From positions 62,001 to 126,000 of the forward strand of contig UQDC01000004.1 of the NCBI GenBank assembly GCA_900539755.1: a stretch of 64,000 nucleotides of DNA, read 5' to 3'. Each line of letters opens with the position of its first letter. Position 1 is the first letter of the stretch. The translations under genes and the position numbers were made by a program. This DNA comes from an uncultured Alistipes sp. (GTDB lineage Bacteria; Bacteroidota; Bacteroidia; Bacteroidales; Rikenellaceae). Positions 24,501 to 32,247 of this stretch are shown here, piece after piece. The notes under the pieces are model-generated. The model saw only the letters and a program-made list of their open reading frames with translations, made no database searches and was not told the origin of the DNA.

Positions 24501-25155
24501 TGAACCGTGGACACAAATCGAAACCTTGAATAAAGAGCGTGAAGTCATCGGTATTTATCTTTCGTCACATCCGTTAGATAACTTTTCGGTGATCATCCGT
24601 CACTATTGTCATACGAGTTTGGGTGATTTGCAGGATCTGTCAGCCATGAAAAACAAAGACTTTACGGTTGCAGGCATGATCACCTCAGTACAGCATCTTA
24701 CGACGAAAACCGGTAAACCGTATGGCCGCTTTACCATGGAGGATTATAATAGTTCCCATGAATTTACGTTATTCAGTAAGAAATACGAGACATTCCGTCA
24801 ATATCTCTATGAGGGATACTATTTGCTGATTCGGGGACGGGTTCAGGAGCGTCCTTATAATCCGAATGAACTGGAGTGTGTCATCAATTCGATGATGCAG
24901 TTGGCAGAGGCTCAAGAGACCCTGATTCATGAATTGACCATCTCTTTGCCGGTGGCGGATCTGACGGATGACATTGTGACACAACTCAAGACGACGGTAG
25001 CGGAGAATAAAGGCAATGTTACCTTACGGGTTAAAGTGGTCGATCAGCAGGCTGATGTGGCAGTGAATTTGTATTCCAAAACATTGAAAGTCGGAATGAC
25101 ACCCGATATGGTACGGTTCCTTGATGACAATTCCTTGCGCTATACGCTGATGTAA
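21532..25155 (+). CDS. dnaE: DNA polymerase III subunit alpha
   Basis: The replicative polymerase catalytic subunit, 1207 residues. The N-terminal PHP domain opens FVHLHVHTQYSILDGAS. The polymerase core has VGPGRGSAAGSVVAYTLGI and the catalytic acidic motif LPDVDVDFDEDGR, then FGTMAPKAAIKDVARV, VRQTGVHACGVII, MNALYRPGPMEYIPSFIARK and FNKSHSTCYAYVSYQTAYLKAHYPAEFMAALL. A helix-hairpin-helix region and a C-terminal OB fold (DFTVAGMITSVQHLTTKTGKPYG) follow, then a short tail. This is DnaE1 type, not PolC: there is no inserted 3'-5' exonuclease. Start ATG secured by the promoter 27 bases upstream. Confidence 0.97.
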   Translation: MSQFVHLHVHTQYSILDGASAIKPLLKRANALGMTALAITDHGNMFGVKEFHDAAVKEGVKPILGCEVYVATGSRFDKKRGREDRGYHLILLAKNKAGYHNLAKMVSYAFTEGYYYHPRVDKELLRTYHEGIICCSACLGGELPQAIMHGDRAKAEAVVREFKEIFGEDYYLEMQLHRSGDPRRDSEVYENQKRVNAVILELAAQYGIKYIASNDVHFIKAEDAEAHDRLICLNTGKDLDDPTRMRYTGQEFLKSPEEMAELFAEHPEALATTLEIADKVEEYSLEHKPLMPNFPIPEDFPIDLDQLKEVFSKKVKDEALLAEIKQASSLDELTTTHPELAEPLMIAKQFLYLKHLSYEGAKRRYGELDEQITKRLEYELSTIEWMGFPGYFLIVWDYIRAARELGVSVGPGRGSAAGSVVAYTLGITNIDPIKYDLLFERFLNPDRISLPDVDVDFDEDGRAEVLHYVVEKYGSKRVAQIITFGTMAPKAAIKDVARVEKLPLAESNRLTKLIPDKPGTTFEKAFKEVPELVAETQSENPLIRDTLKYAQQLEGSVRQTGVHACGVIIGQDDLEKFAPIAIAKDAELNVVQFEGKQVESVGLIKMDFLGLKTLSIIKDALENIESSKGIKLDIDSIPLDDAATYDLYSRGETTGLFQFESPGMKKYLRSLKPNRFEDLIAMNALYRPGPMEYIPSFIARKFGREAVTYDIPDMEEYLKDTYGITVYQEQVMLLSQKLAGFTGGQADTLRKAMGKKKKDVLDKMKPQFIEGAKKNGHDPAICEKIWGDWEAFASYAFNKSHSTCYAYVSYQTAYLKAHYPAEFMAALLSRNLSDIKKISFFMDECKRMGLSVLGPDVNYSKSRFSVDEGGNVRFGLAAIKGVGEAAVKDIVESRQRDGKFKSIYDFMERVNLQAVNRKTLENLVLGGAFDTISDLPRSAYFAPDGREGSFLEALMRYGNRVQSEKANVQQSLFGGGGGEAEIQKPEPLPHEPWTQIETLNKEREVIGIYLSSHPLDNFSVIIRHYCHTSLGDLQDLSAMKNKDFTVAGMITSVQHLTTKTGKPYGRFTMEDYNSSHEFTLFSKKYETFRQYLYEGYYLLIRGRVQERPYNPNELECVINSMMQLAEAQETLIHELTISLPVADLTDDIVTQLKTTVAENKGNVTLRVKVVDQQADVAVNLYSKTLKVGMTPDMVRFLDDNSLRYTLM

Positions 25156-25441
25156 GGTATGGGGTGTTAAGTATGTCGTTGAACGTCTCTTGGCGTGTCG
25201 TAGCTCCTGAGTTGGTAATGGCATGTTTTTAAGATTACCTCCGCTCATTGGTTAATTTGTTTGTATTGTGCGACTGTAGCATATACGGAATTGATCAAAA
25301 GAGCGTTTGGAAAATAAGAGGATATAACATGGCGAAAAATGTTGACAATGCGTTGATCTTTTTCGGAACCAACCGTACAGTATATGTCAACTTATTGCCA
25401 TTTTTGTGAAAAGAAAATTTTAAATCAAAACAGTATATATT

Positions 25442-25756
25442 ATGGCGCTTAGTATTACATCTGCTAATTATCAGGAGGTTATTGATTCAGGTAAACCCGT
25501 TGTAATCGATTTTTGGGCTGAATGGTGTGGCCCATGCCGTATGGTGGCTCCGATTATCGACGAGCTGGCTGCGGAATACGAAGGTAAGGTCATCATTGGC
25601 AAATGTGATGTGGACGAAAATGATGCCCTGGCAGTAAAATTCGGCATCCGTAACATCCCGACCGTTATCTTCCTTAAAAATGGAGAGGTCGTTGACAAAC
25701 AGGTTGGTGCTGGTCCTCGTAACTTGTTCGAGGATAAGATTGCCAAATTGCTGTAA
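25442..25756 (+). CDS. trxA: thioredoxin
   Basis: A classic 104-residue thioredoxin, the general cytoplasmic protein disulfide reductant. It contains VVIDFWAEWCGPCRMVAPI with the redox WCGPC, the structural Asp in IDFWAEW, VDENDALAVKFGIRNIPTVIF with the cis-Pro (IPT), and a final GAGPRNLFEDKIAKLL helix. No signal peptide, so it acts in the cytosol. It follows dnaE by 286 bases, an arrangement common in Bacteroidales, and is closed by a strong terminator. Confidence 0.97.
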   Translation: MALSITSANYQEVIDSGKPVVIDFWAEWCGPCRMVAPIIDELAAEYEGKVIIGKCDVDENDALAVKFGIRNIPTVIFLKNGEVVDKQVGAGPRNLFEDKIAKLL

Positions 25757-25898
25757 GAGTTTTATTAAATGGCGTATGTGTTAATCGGAGACGCGAATTG
25801 TTATCAGGAAGAAGCATAGAGCCGAGTCGTATGTTAGATTTTTGATAACAGGAGGTGCGAATATCCAGAAAACGCGTTTCGATTGATGTTATATATTC

Positions 25899-25930
25899 AA
25901 AAAGAGGCATGAGATAATCATGCCTCTTTT
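25899..25930. terminator. bidirectional terminator between trxA and the CvfB-like gene
   Basis: AAAAGAGGCATGA / TCATGCCTCTTTT with a 5-base loop, followed by further T's; it serves both convergent genes. Confidence 0.9.
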
Positions 25931-25981
25931 TTGTTTGTCATATTAAACTCAATAGGGAAAAAAGAGCGCAACTCTTTAATC

Positions 25982-26824
25982 CTATTCTTCTCCGATCAAT
26001 GTAATTTTGCCTTGAAGCATGGCAATGCGACCTTGTTTCATCAACATGCCGACACAACGTTTAAAGACTTTTTTGCTCATACCTGTCATTTCGGCAATCT
26101 GTTGAGGCGTGCTTTCATCGCATAATGGTAACACGCCGTTGTGTTGAGCCAGGAGCTCGAGCAGATGCCCGGCTGAACGTTTTACTTCGTCATATCCCTG
26201 CTTTTGGAGCGTTACATCAACGCGATTCTCCTCAGTGATTCGTGAAACGTATCCTTGCAACTGATCGCCGATAGCAATGGAACGAAACAGCTGGTTGTGA
26301 TATAGCATCCCCCAATGACGATTCTCAATGATCACTCGGTACCCGATCTCGTTGCGACTGGTCACTAAAAGTGTAACCTCTTGATGCGGTTTGATGGTGA
26401 GCTGACGGTTGTTAATAAAGCTGTTCATCAGCATGGAGGCTACGACACGTCCCGTCACGTTGTCGTTATAGAGATATACGATATAGCTTTTGCCGGCTTC
26501 GACTCTTCCTTGCATATTCCGATTCGGTAAAAAGAGATCTTTAGCTTTTAACCCCCAATCGAGAAATGCCCCGTGAATTGTTTTGTCAACGACACGCAGA
26601 TATGCAGCCTCTCCTACAGTGGCCATCGGGCAATCAGTCGTGGCAACCAAACGATCTTCTGAATCGCAATATACAAATACATCGATCAGGTCATCCACTT
26701 TGTTATCCATCGAAACGTATCGATTGGGCAGCAATACTTCGTTGCCCTCTTCGTCTGCGAGGTAGAGTCCGAAATCGGAAATGCGGTTGACCCGCAAGGT
26801 GTAATAGAGACCGGCAGTCAGCAT
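25982..26824 (-). CDS. CvfB-like S1 RNA-binding protein
   Basis: This 280-residue protein of the CvfB/YitL family has tandem S1-like OB folds and a C-terminal winged helix. Visible marks are LRVNRISDFGLYLADEEGNEVLLP, the second S1-type unit VVDKTIHGAFLDWGLKAKDLFLP, a third at QLQGYVSRITEENRVDVTL, and the wHTH TPQQIAEMTGMSKKVFKRCVGMLMKQGRIAM. In Staphylococcus CvfB binds RNA and affects virulence gene expression; its role here is unknown, presumably in RNA metabolism or translation. It is transcribed divergently from the lytic transglycosylase, with two tandem -7 boxes. Confidence 0.9.
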   Translation of the reverse strand: MLTAGLYYTLRVNRISDFGLYLADEEGNEVLLPNRYVSMDNKVDDLIDVFVYCDSEDRLVATTDCPMATVGEAAYLRVVDKTIHGAFLDWGLKAKDLFLPNRNMQGRVEAGKSYIVYLYNDNVTGRVVASMLMNSFINNRQLTIKPHQEVTLLVTSRNEIGYRVIIENRHWGMLYHNQLFRSIAIGDQLQGYVSRITEENRVDVTLQKQGYDEVKRSAGHLLELLAQHNGVLPLCDESTPQQIAEMTGMSKKVFKRCVGMLMKQGRIAMLQGKITLIGEE

Positions 26825-26852
26825 GATGTGAAAGATTCGGAGTGTTTAGATG

Positions 26853-26881
26853 CAAATATAATGTTGTTCTGTGCAAAGGTA
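26853..26881 (-). promoter_or_regulatory. two tandem -7 boxes upstream of the CvfB-like gene
   Basis: The minus strand reads TATATTTG (26853-26860) and TACCTTTG (26874-26881), both fitting TAnnTTTG, 29 and 50 bases before the ATG. Either or both could be used. Confidence 0.5.
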
Positions 26882-27040
26882 CGAAAATCTGACTGTTGCT
26901 GCGAACAGCCACAGATAAAAATCAGATATTGGATTGACGGTTGTGTTCTTGTCTTGTCTGATGGACAGATAAGGATGAGGTTTATCTTGTTGCTTTTAGA
27001 ATAGAGGTTGTAGGAACGTGCTTGTTGATAGAATATTTAG

Positions 27041-27048
27041 TATCTTTG
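27041..27048 (+). promoter_or_regulatory. -7 promoter box of the lytic transglycosylase-uvrA transcript
   Basis: TATCTTTG, 27 bases before the ATG; a TTG at 27022-27024 is the nearest -33 candidate (16-base spacer, short for this class). Confidence 0.6.
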
Positions 27049-27075
27049 TACGTTTCTCTGAAAAACAGCGGATAG

Positions 27076-27981
27076 ATGAAATTGTCTCTATTTTTATGTG
27101 CGTTAGCCTTATCGGTAGTTGCTTGCGCACAAACTCCATCCGATACGATTCGCTCGACGGTCAATAGTGGTTTTGCTCGTGTCGAAGTGCCACCATTGCC
27201 TGACAAATTGGATTTGGCAGGAGAGCCTGTCCCCATGCAGAATCAGGATACGCGTGAAAGTCTTATGCGCGAGATGTTGACGACGTTGTATATGCATTCG
27301 CGGACGATGCAGACGCTGTTAGCGTCCAAACGATATTTTGCTATTATTGAGCCAATCTTGGCAAAATATGGTGTTCCCAATGATTTCAAATATCTCTGTA
27401 TGGCAGAAAGTGGCCTGAATCCTGAAGCTCGTTCAGGAGCTGGTGCTGGTGGCTTATGGCAGTTGATGCCGGCGTATGCAAAATCAGCAGGCCTGTTGGT
27501 AGGGGATGAGGTGGATGAACGCTATCACATCGAAAAATCTACTGAAGCTGCTTGCCGCTATCTGATTGATGCCAAACGTCGGTTGGGTAGTTGGACATTG
27601 GCTGCGGCTGCTTTCAATGCCGGAGTGGCAGGTGTATCTCGACGATTGGAGAAGCAGGGCGTTGAATCCTATTATGATCTCTTTTTGCCCAATGAGACGT
27701 TACGGTATGTCTTTCGGGTGCTCTCATTCAAGTTGTTGATGTCTGATCCGGCTGCATATGGCTATCAAATCGATAAAAAAGAGTATTATCCGTTGTTGCC
27801 TGCTTATGAAGAGGTAACCATCGATGATCCTGAAATTGATTGGGCCGCTTTTGCCCGTGAACACGGTACACATTACAAACAGATTCGTCAGTTGAATCCC
27901 TGGATTCGGGATTACGATTATACCAACAAAGCAGGCCGAAGTTTTACGGTTAAGATTCCTAAAGGTTCAGCTCGTAAATAA
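27076..27981 (+). CDS. lytic murein transglycosylase, MltD-like SLT domain
   Basis: This 301-residue enzyme cleaves peptidoglycan glycan strands with formation of anhydromuramic ends. The N-terminus MKLSLFLCALALSVVACAQ is a signal peptide, possibly a lipoprotein type (VVAC, Cys17). The SLT core has KYGVPNDFKYLCMAESGLNPEARSGAGAGGLWQLM with the catalytic Glu in AESG, then LAAAAFNAGVAGVSR and the closing YDLFLPNETLRYVFRVLSFKLL. The C-terminal HYKQIRQLNPWIRDYDYTNKAGRSFTVKIPKG looks like a single degenerate LysM-like unit. It is followed after 5 bases by uvrA, so the two are co-transcribed, with no evident functional link. Confidence 0.9.
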   Translation: MKLSLFLCALALSVVACAQTPSDTIRSTVNSGFARVEVPPLPDKLDLAGEPVPMQNQDTRESLMREMLTTLYMHSRTMQTLLASKRYFAIIEPILAKYGVPNDFKYLCMAESGLNPEARSGAGAGGLWQLMPAYAKSAGLLVGDEVDERYHIEKSTEAACRYLIDAKRRLGSWTLAAAAFNAGVAGVSRRLEKQGVESYYDLFLPNETLRYVFRVLSFKLLMSDPAAYGYQIDKKEYYPLLPAYEEVTIDDPEIDWAAFAREHGTHYKQIRQLNPWIRDYDYTNKAGRSFTVKIPKGSARK

Positions 27982-27986
27982 ATTCC

Positions 27987-30863
27987 ATGAAAACCGACAA
28001 GAACGACATAAATAGCCAAACGATGGCCACTACCGAAACTCATCGTCCTGATAATTGGATCGAGGTTTATGGCGCTCGTGAACACAACCTGAAAAATGTG
28101 GATGTGTCCATACCTCGTGATAGTTTGACGGTGATTACCGGATTGTCCGGTTCGGGAAAATCGTCATTGGCTTTCGATACGATTTATGCCGAGGGGCAGC
28201 GTCGGTATATGGAGACCCTGTCAACCTATGCTCGTCAGTTTGTTGGTTCGATGGAACGTCCCGATGTGGATAAAATTACCGGTTTGAGTCCGGTTATCTC
28301 GATCGAACAGAAGACGACCAACCGCAATCCTCGCTCCACTGTGGGAACCGTTACGGAGATCAATGACTTCTTGCGTTTGCTGTTTGCCAGGGCTGCCGAG
28401 GCATATTCTCCAGTAACGGGAGAACTGATGGTACACCATACCGATGCACAGATCGTTGATCTGATCATGCACGATTTCGACGGACGGAAGATTGCCTTGT
28501 TGGCACCGGTTGTGCGAGGACGTAAAGGTCATTACAGAGAACTTTTTGAAGGCTTTATAAAAAAAGGATATCTCTATGCTCGGGTTGATGGCGAGATTCG
28601 CGAAGTGCACTCGGGCATGAAACTGGATCGTTACAAAATTCACCACATTGAGCTGTTGGTCGATCGGCTCCAGGTGAAGGAGGATGTACAACCTCGCCTG
28701 TTGAAGAGCCTTCAGGAGACGATGCGACAGGGAAAAGGAACAACGATTGTGTACGATTACGAAACCAATAATGTCAGGTTTTACAGTCGTCATTTGATGT
28801 GTCCGACCAGCGGTATCGCCTTTAATGAGCCGGCACCGCATACCTTTTCGTTTAACTCTCCGCAGGGTGTCTGCCCGCATTGCAATGGATTGGGTGAAGA
28901 GGTGGTCTTCGATATGGAAAGGATCATCCCCGACGATAAGAAGTCGATCCGTGAGGGTGCAATAGAACCACTGGGTCGTTATCGGAATAATCTGTTGTTT
29001 GCAATGATCGAGGCTTTGGGCCGCAGACACGATTTTACCATCGATGATCCGGTCGGTTCGTTGGAAGAGGAGGCTTTGAATGCCGTATTGTATGGCGATG
29101 CCGAGCCTTTGCGCATTGATATGCATGAATTGGGCGGAGCGGGTAGCTACATGATCGCCTGGGAAGGTGTTGCTGACTATATCGAGAAACAGCAGGAGGA
29201 CAGCTCCAACAACAAGGGAAGCAAATGGAAAGAGCAGTTCGTCATGCGGCGGACCTGTTCGGTTTGTGGTGGATCAAGGCTAAAACCAGAAGCCTTGCAG
29301 TTCAAAATCGATGGTAAAAATATTGCCGAACTGGCAGCACTCAGTATCGAGGATTTTGCGGCGTGGATGGAGGGCTTGGAAGAGCGACTATCGAAACGGC
29401 AACAAATCATCGCCCATGATCTGTTGAAAGAGATTCGCGAGCGGTTGCGTTTTCTGTTGGATGTCGGATTGGGGTATTTGTCGTTGAGCCGCAGTTCCTG
29501 TTCATTGTCGGGAGGCGAGAGCCAACGTATCCGTTTGGCTACGCAGATCGGCTCGAAATTGGTCAATGTACTTTATATCTTGGATGAGCCGAGTATCGGA
29601 TTGCATCAGCGTGACAATATCAAATTGATCAACAGCCTTAAAGCGTTGCGTGATGCGGGCAATTCGGTGATCGTCGTTGAACATGACGAGGAGATGATCC
29701 GCAATGCCGATTGGATTGTCGATGTGGGGCCGCTGGCTGGTGTACGTGGAGGCGAAATCGTTGCGTCTGGCACCTTGGAGAATGTTATGCGTTCTGGAAG
29801 TATTACGGCGGAGTATTTGAGTGGACGCCGTAAAATTGAGGTCCCTGCGGTTCGTCGCAAAGGGAACGGAAAGGTGTTGACTATCCGAGGAGCACGAGGC
29901 AATAATCTGAAAAACATTACGGTCGATTTCCCGTTGGGCATGATGATCTGCGTAACGGGTGTCAGCGGTAGCGGTAAATCGACATTGATCAATGCAACGT
30001 TACGGGCAGCTCTGAACCGTTACCTCTACCATTCGTATGACCAGCCGTTGGCCTACGATGCCATTGACGGCATCGAGAATATTGATAAAATGGTGGTCGT
30101 CGATCAGTCGCCAATCGGCCGTACACCGCGCAGCAATCCGGCTACCTATTCCAATGTATTTGGGGATATTCGCAAACTGTTTGAGGCTACGCCTGATGCA
30201 CAGGTAAGAGGTTTCAAGGCTGGACGTTTCTCGTTTAATGTTAAGGGAGGGCGCTGTGAGGCGTGTCGTGGCGCCGGTGTGCAAACGATAGAGATGAATT
30301 TCCTGCCCGATGTATATGTGAAATGTAAGGTCTGCAACGGACAACGTTATAATCGTGAAACGTTGGAGGCGAAGTATAAAGGGAAGAGTATCAATGATGT
30401 GTTAAACATGACGATTAATCAGGCTGTTGCATTTTTTGAGGCGATTCCTTCGATTCACATGAAATTGAAGGCTATTCAGGATGTAGGACTGGGATATTTG
30501 ACACTCGGTCAACCTTGTACGACGTTATCGGGAGGCGAGAGTCAGCGCATCAAACTCTCTGCTGAATTGGCCAAACGCGATACGGGAAATACCCTCTATA
30601 TTTTGGATGAACCTACGACCGGTTTGCACTTTGAGGATATTCGTGTACTACTCGATGTCTTGAATAAATTGGTTGAGAAGGGTAACTCAGTTATCGTGAT
30701 CGAGCACAATTTGGATGTGATTAAAGTGGCAGATTACTTGATTGATATAGGTCCTGAAGGTGGTAGTGGTGGCGGTCAGTTGATTGCAACAGGAACGCCG
30801 GAAGAGGTCGCCGAAGTCAAGGGTAGTTATACAGGCAAGTATCTTAAGCCGTTGTTGAAATAG
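27987..30863 (+). CDS. uvrA: excinuclease ABC subunit A
   Basis: UvrA is the damage-recognition ATPase of nucleotide excision repair. The 958-residue protein has the doubled ABC layout: Walker A GLSGSGKSS near the front and GVSGSGKSTLINATL in the second half, signature motifs LSGGESQRIRLATQIGS and LSGGESQRIKLSAELAK, and Walker B ILDEPSIGLHQRD and ILDEPTTGLHFED. The UvrB-binding and insertion domains have normal length. The first zinc module is incomplete (CPTSG, then GVCPHCNGLG), while the C-terminal one is intact (GGRCEACRGAG, CKVCNGQRYN). The ATG at 27987 is 5 bases after the transglycosylase stop; an ATG at 28023 is an alternative. Confidence 0.96.
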   Translation: MKTDKNDINSQTMATTETHRPDNWIEVYGAREHNLKNVDVSIPRDSLTVITGLSGSGKSSLAFDTIYAEGQRRYMETLSTYARQFVGSMERPDVDKITGLSPVISIEQKTTNRNPRSTVGTVTEINDFLRLLFARAAEAYSPVTGELMVHHTDAQIVDLIMHDFDGRKIALLAPVVRGRKGHYRELFEGFIKKGYLYARVDGEIREVHSGMKLDRYKIHHIELLVDRLQVKEDVQPRLLKSLQETMRQGKGTTIVYDYETNNVRFYSRHLMCPTSGIAFNEPAPHTFSFNSPQGVCPHCNGLGEEVVFDMERIIPDDKKSIREGAIEPLGRYRNNLLFAMIEALGRRHDFTIDDPVGSLEEEALNAVLYGDAEPLRIDMHELGGAGSYMIAWEGVADYIEKQQEDSSNNKGSKWKEQFVMRRTCSVCGGSRLKPEALQFKIDGKNIAELAALSIEDFAAWMEGLEERLSKRQQIIAHDLLKEIRERLRFLLDVGLGYLSLSRSSCSLSGGESQRIRLATQIGSKLVNVLYILDEPSIGLHQRDNIKLINSLKALRDAGNSVIVVEHDEEMIRNADWIVDVGPLAGVRGGEIVASGTLENVMRSGSITAEYLSGRRKIEVPAVRRKGNGKVLTIRGARGNNLKNITVDFPLGMMICVTGVSGSGKSTLINATLRAALNRYLYHSYDQPLAYDAIDGIENIDKMVVVDQSPIGRTPRSNPATYSNVFGDIRKLFEATPDAQVRGFKAGRFSFNVKGGRCEACRGAGVQTIEMNFLPDVYVKCKVCNGQRYNRETLEAKYKGKSINDVLNMTINQAVAFFEAIPSIHMKLKAIQDVGLGYLTLGQPCTTLSGGESQRIKLSAELAKRDTGNTLYILDEPTTGLHFEDIRVLLDVLNKLVEKGNSVIVIEHNLDVIKVADYLIDIGPEGGSGGGQLIATGTPEEVAEVKGSYTGKYLKPLLK

Positions 30864-30915
30864 GCAGGCGGTAATCCGTATTTATATTTCTTTGGGGCTG
30901 AGTATTGTCCTATCT

Positions 30916-30957
30916 TTTTTGAACCTCTATATGTCGTGTTTCGGAGAGGCTCAAAAA
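30916..30957. repeat. imperfect inverted repeat, 13-bp arms
   Basis: TTTTTGAACCTCT and AGAGGCTCAAAAA pair over 13 positions with one mismatch around a 16-base loop. The T-run is 5' and the A-run 3' on both strands, so it does not look like an intrinsic terminator. Confidence 0.6.
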
Positions 30958-31259
30958 GGTGTACTATTATTTATTTTGACGTTTTTCATATAAGTAGGTT
31001 CCGTAATGTGGTTTTATATCAAGGCCTCATATGCATCATTCTATGAGCATTCAAATCTTTATTGGTGATTGCTTCTGAGTGCACCGTATTTATGACAGTT
31101 TGAAGTGTAGCAATCTTCGTCAAATGTTATTTATTGTGTGCATAATATGTTGATAATTCCCCTCCCAAGTGTTAAGATCAGCTAATTATATGTGAATAAA
31201 ATTATAATTACATGTCAATTGGTTGTTGATATATGGTCGGTTATTAACATTAAAGCATA

Positions 31260-31290
31260 AAAAATCCCCGTCAATCAGACGGGGATTTTT
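31260..31290. terminator. terminator between uvrA and the SDR gene
   Basis: AAAAATCCCCGTC / GACGGGGATTTTT with a 5-base loop, symmetrical enough to work in both directions between converging transcripts. Confidence 0.85.
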
Positions 31291-31388
31291 GTTGTGATTA
31301 GATTTACTAATTAAAACATATCGGAGTAGGATGTGTTTAATTCACTCTTCCAAATGTTGTACGGGCAAGATGTAAATTGAAATTGAAT

Positions 31389-32201
31389 TTACTTGAACGG
31401 CGAATCTGGCTCTTTGGCCATGTGGCTGTAAAAGAGTTTGTCTAACAGACCTGGGGCAAACTTGCCGATAAATGATGTGGCACGCCCGTCGAACTCCATC
31501 AAGACTAACCGTTTTCGGCGAGAGATACCGCGTATAATCCGTTGTGCAACCTCTTCTGCACTCATCATTTTGGCTTCGTTGCGAGGTGATTCTCCTTGTT
31601 GAGATCCATCGGCAGTCAAAGCCGAGAAGCGTACGTTGGATGCTGTGAAACCGGGGCAGGCAATCATAACATGTAATCCTTTTTTCAAGTTTTCAATGCG
31701 GATGGTTTCGAGTAGTCCTGTCATGGCAAATTTCGATGCCGAATAGCCTGTTCGTCCGGGCAACCCATGGATGCCGGCTACCGAAGAGACTCCTACAAGT
31801 GAACCCTTCGATGCTTGCAAGTATGGCAGCGCATATTTTGCACAATAGACGGTGCCCCAAAAATTAACATCCATCAGTTGACGCAAAACGTCCAGTTGAA
31901 CATCATCGAAAAGGGCTCGCATGGAGATACCTGCATTGCAGATCAGAATATCGATACCTCCGAACGCAGAAATTGCTTTATCGATAAGGCGTTTGCATTC
32001 AGCTTCCTGAGTGACGTCTGTCTCTTCAAATACAGCCTCTCCGCCCCGGGAAAGAATCTCACCGGCAATTTCTGCCAATTTTGCACTGTGGCGTGCACCC
32101 ATCACCACTTTGGCTCCCCGATCCGCAAATGCATAACTCAAGGCTTTCCCGATTCCGGATGAGGCTCCGGTGATGACGACAACTTTTCCTTTGAAATCCA
32201 T
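31389..32201 (-). CDS. short-chain dehydrogenase/reductase
   Basis: This 270-residue SDR has a Rossmann fold with VVITGASSGIGKALS (cofactor loop), ICNAGIS, and the catalytic set Ser in GVSSVAGIHG and Tyr-Lys in GYSASKFA. The basic ARHSAKL after strand 2 suggests NADP(H). The substrate is not evident; relatives with the ending LLDKLFYS are annotated as membrane-associated lipid or sterol-like dehydrogenases. It starts 46 bases after the radical SAM gene on the same strand, so co-transcription is likely and a joint pathway is possible. Confidence 0.88.
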   Translation of the reverse strand: MDFKGKVVVITGASSGIGKALSYAFADRGAKVVMGARHSAKLAEIAGEILSRGGEAVFEETDVTQEAECKRLIDKAISAFGGIDILICNAGISMRALFDDVQLDVLRQLMDVNFWGTVYCAKYALPYLQASKGSLVGVSSVAGIHGLPGRTGYSASKFAMTGLLETIRIENLKKGLHVMIACPGFTASNVRFSALTADGSQQGESPRNEAKMMSAEEVAQRIIRGISRRKRLVLMEFDGRATSFIGKFAPGLLDKLFYSHMAKEPDSPFK

Positions 32202-32247
32202 ATATCTATTAGTTATTTGTTTCTTGTCTAGATAAGATGTGTTTCAG

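Larger units (their letters stand above)
30864..31388. other. 525-base non-coding region after uvrA
   Basis: No credible gene. It holds a 13-bp imperfect inverted repeat (30916-30928 with 30945-30957), an AT-rich stretch, and a strong terminator at 31260-31290 about 400 bases past the uvrA stop. A small RNA or a long 3' untranslated region ending at that terminator is possible. Confidence 0.5.

Noticed and set aside
28221..29126. 301-residue open frame on the minus strand
   Set aside because: Antisense to uvrA, with atypical composition and no motif; a product of long open codon usage on the opposite strand.
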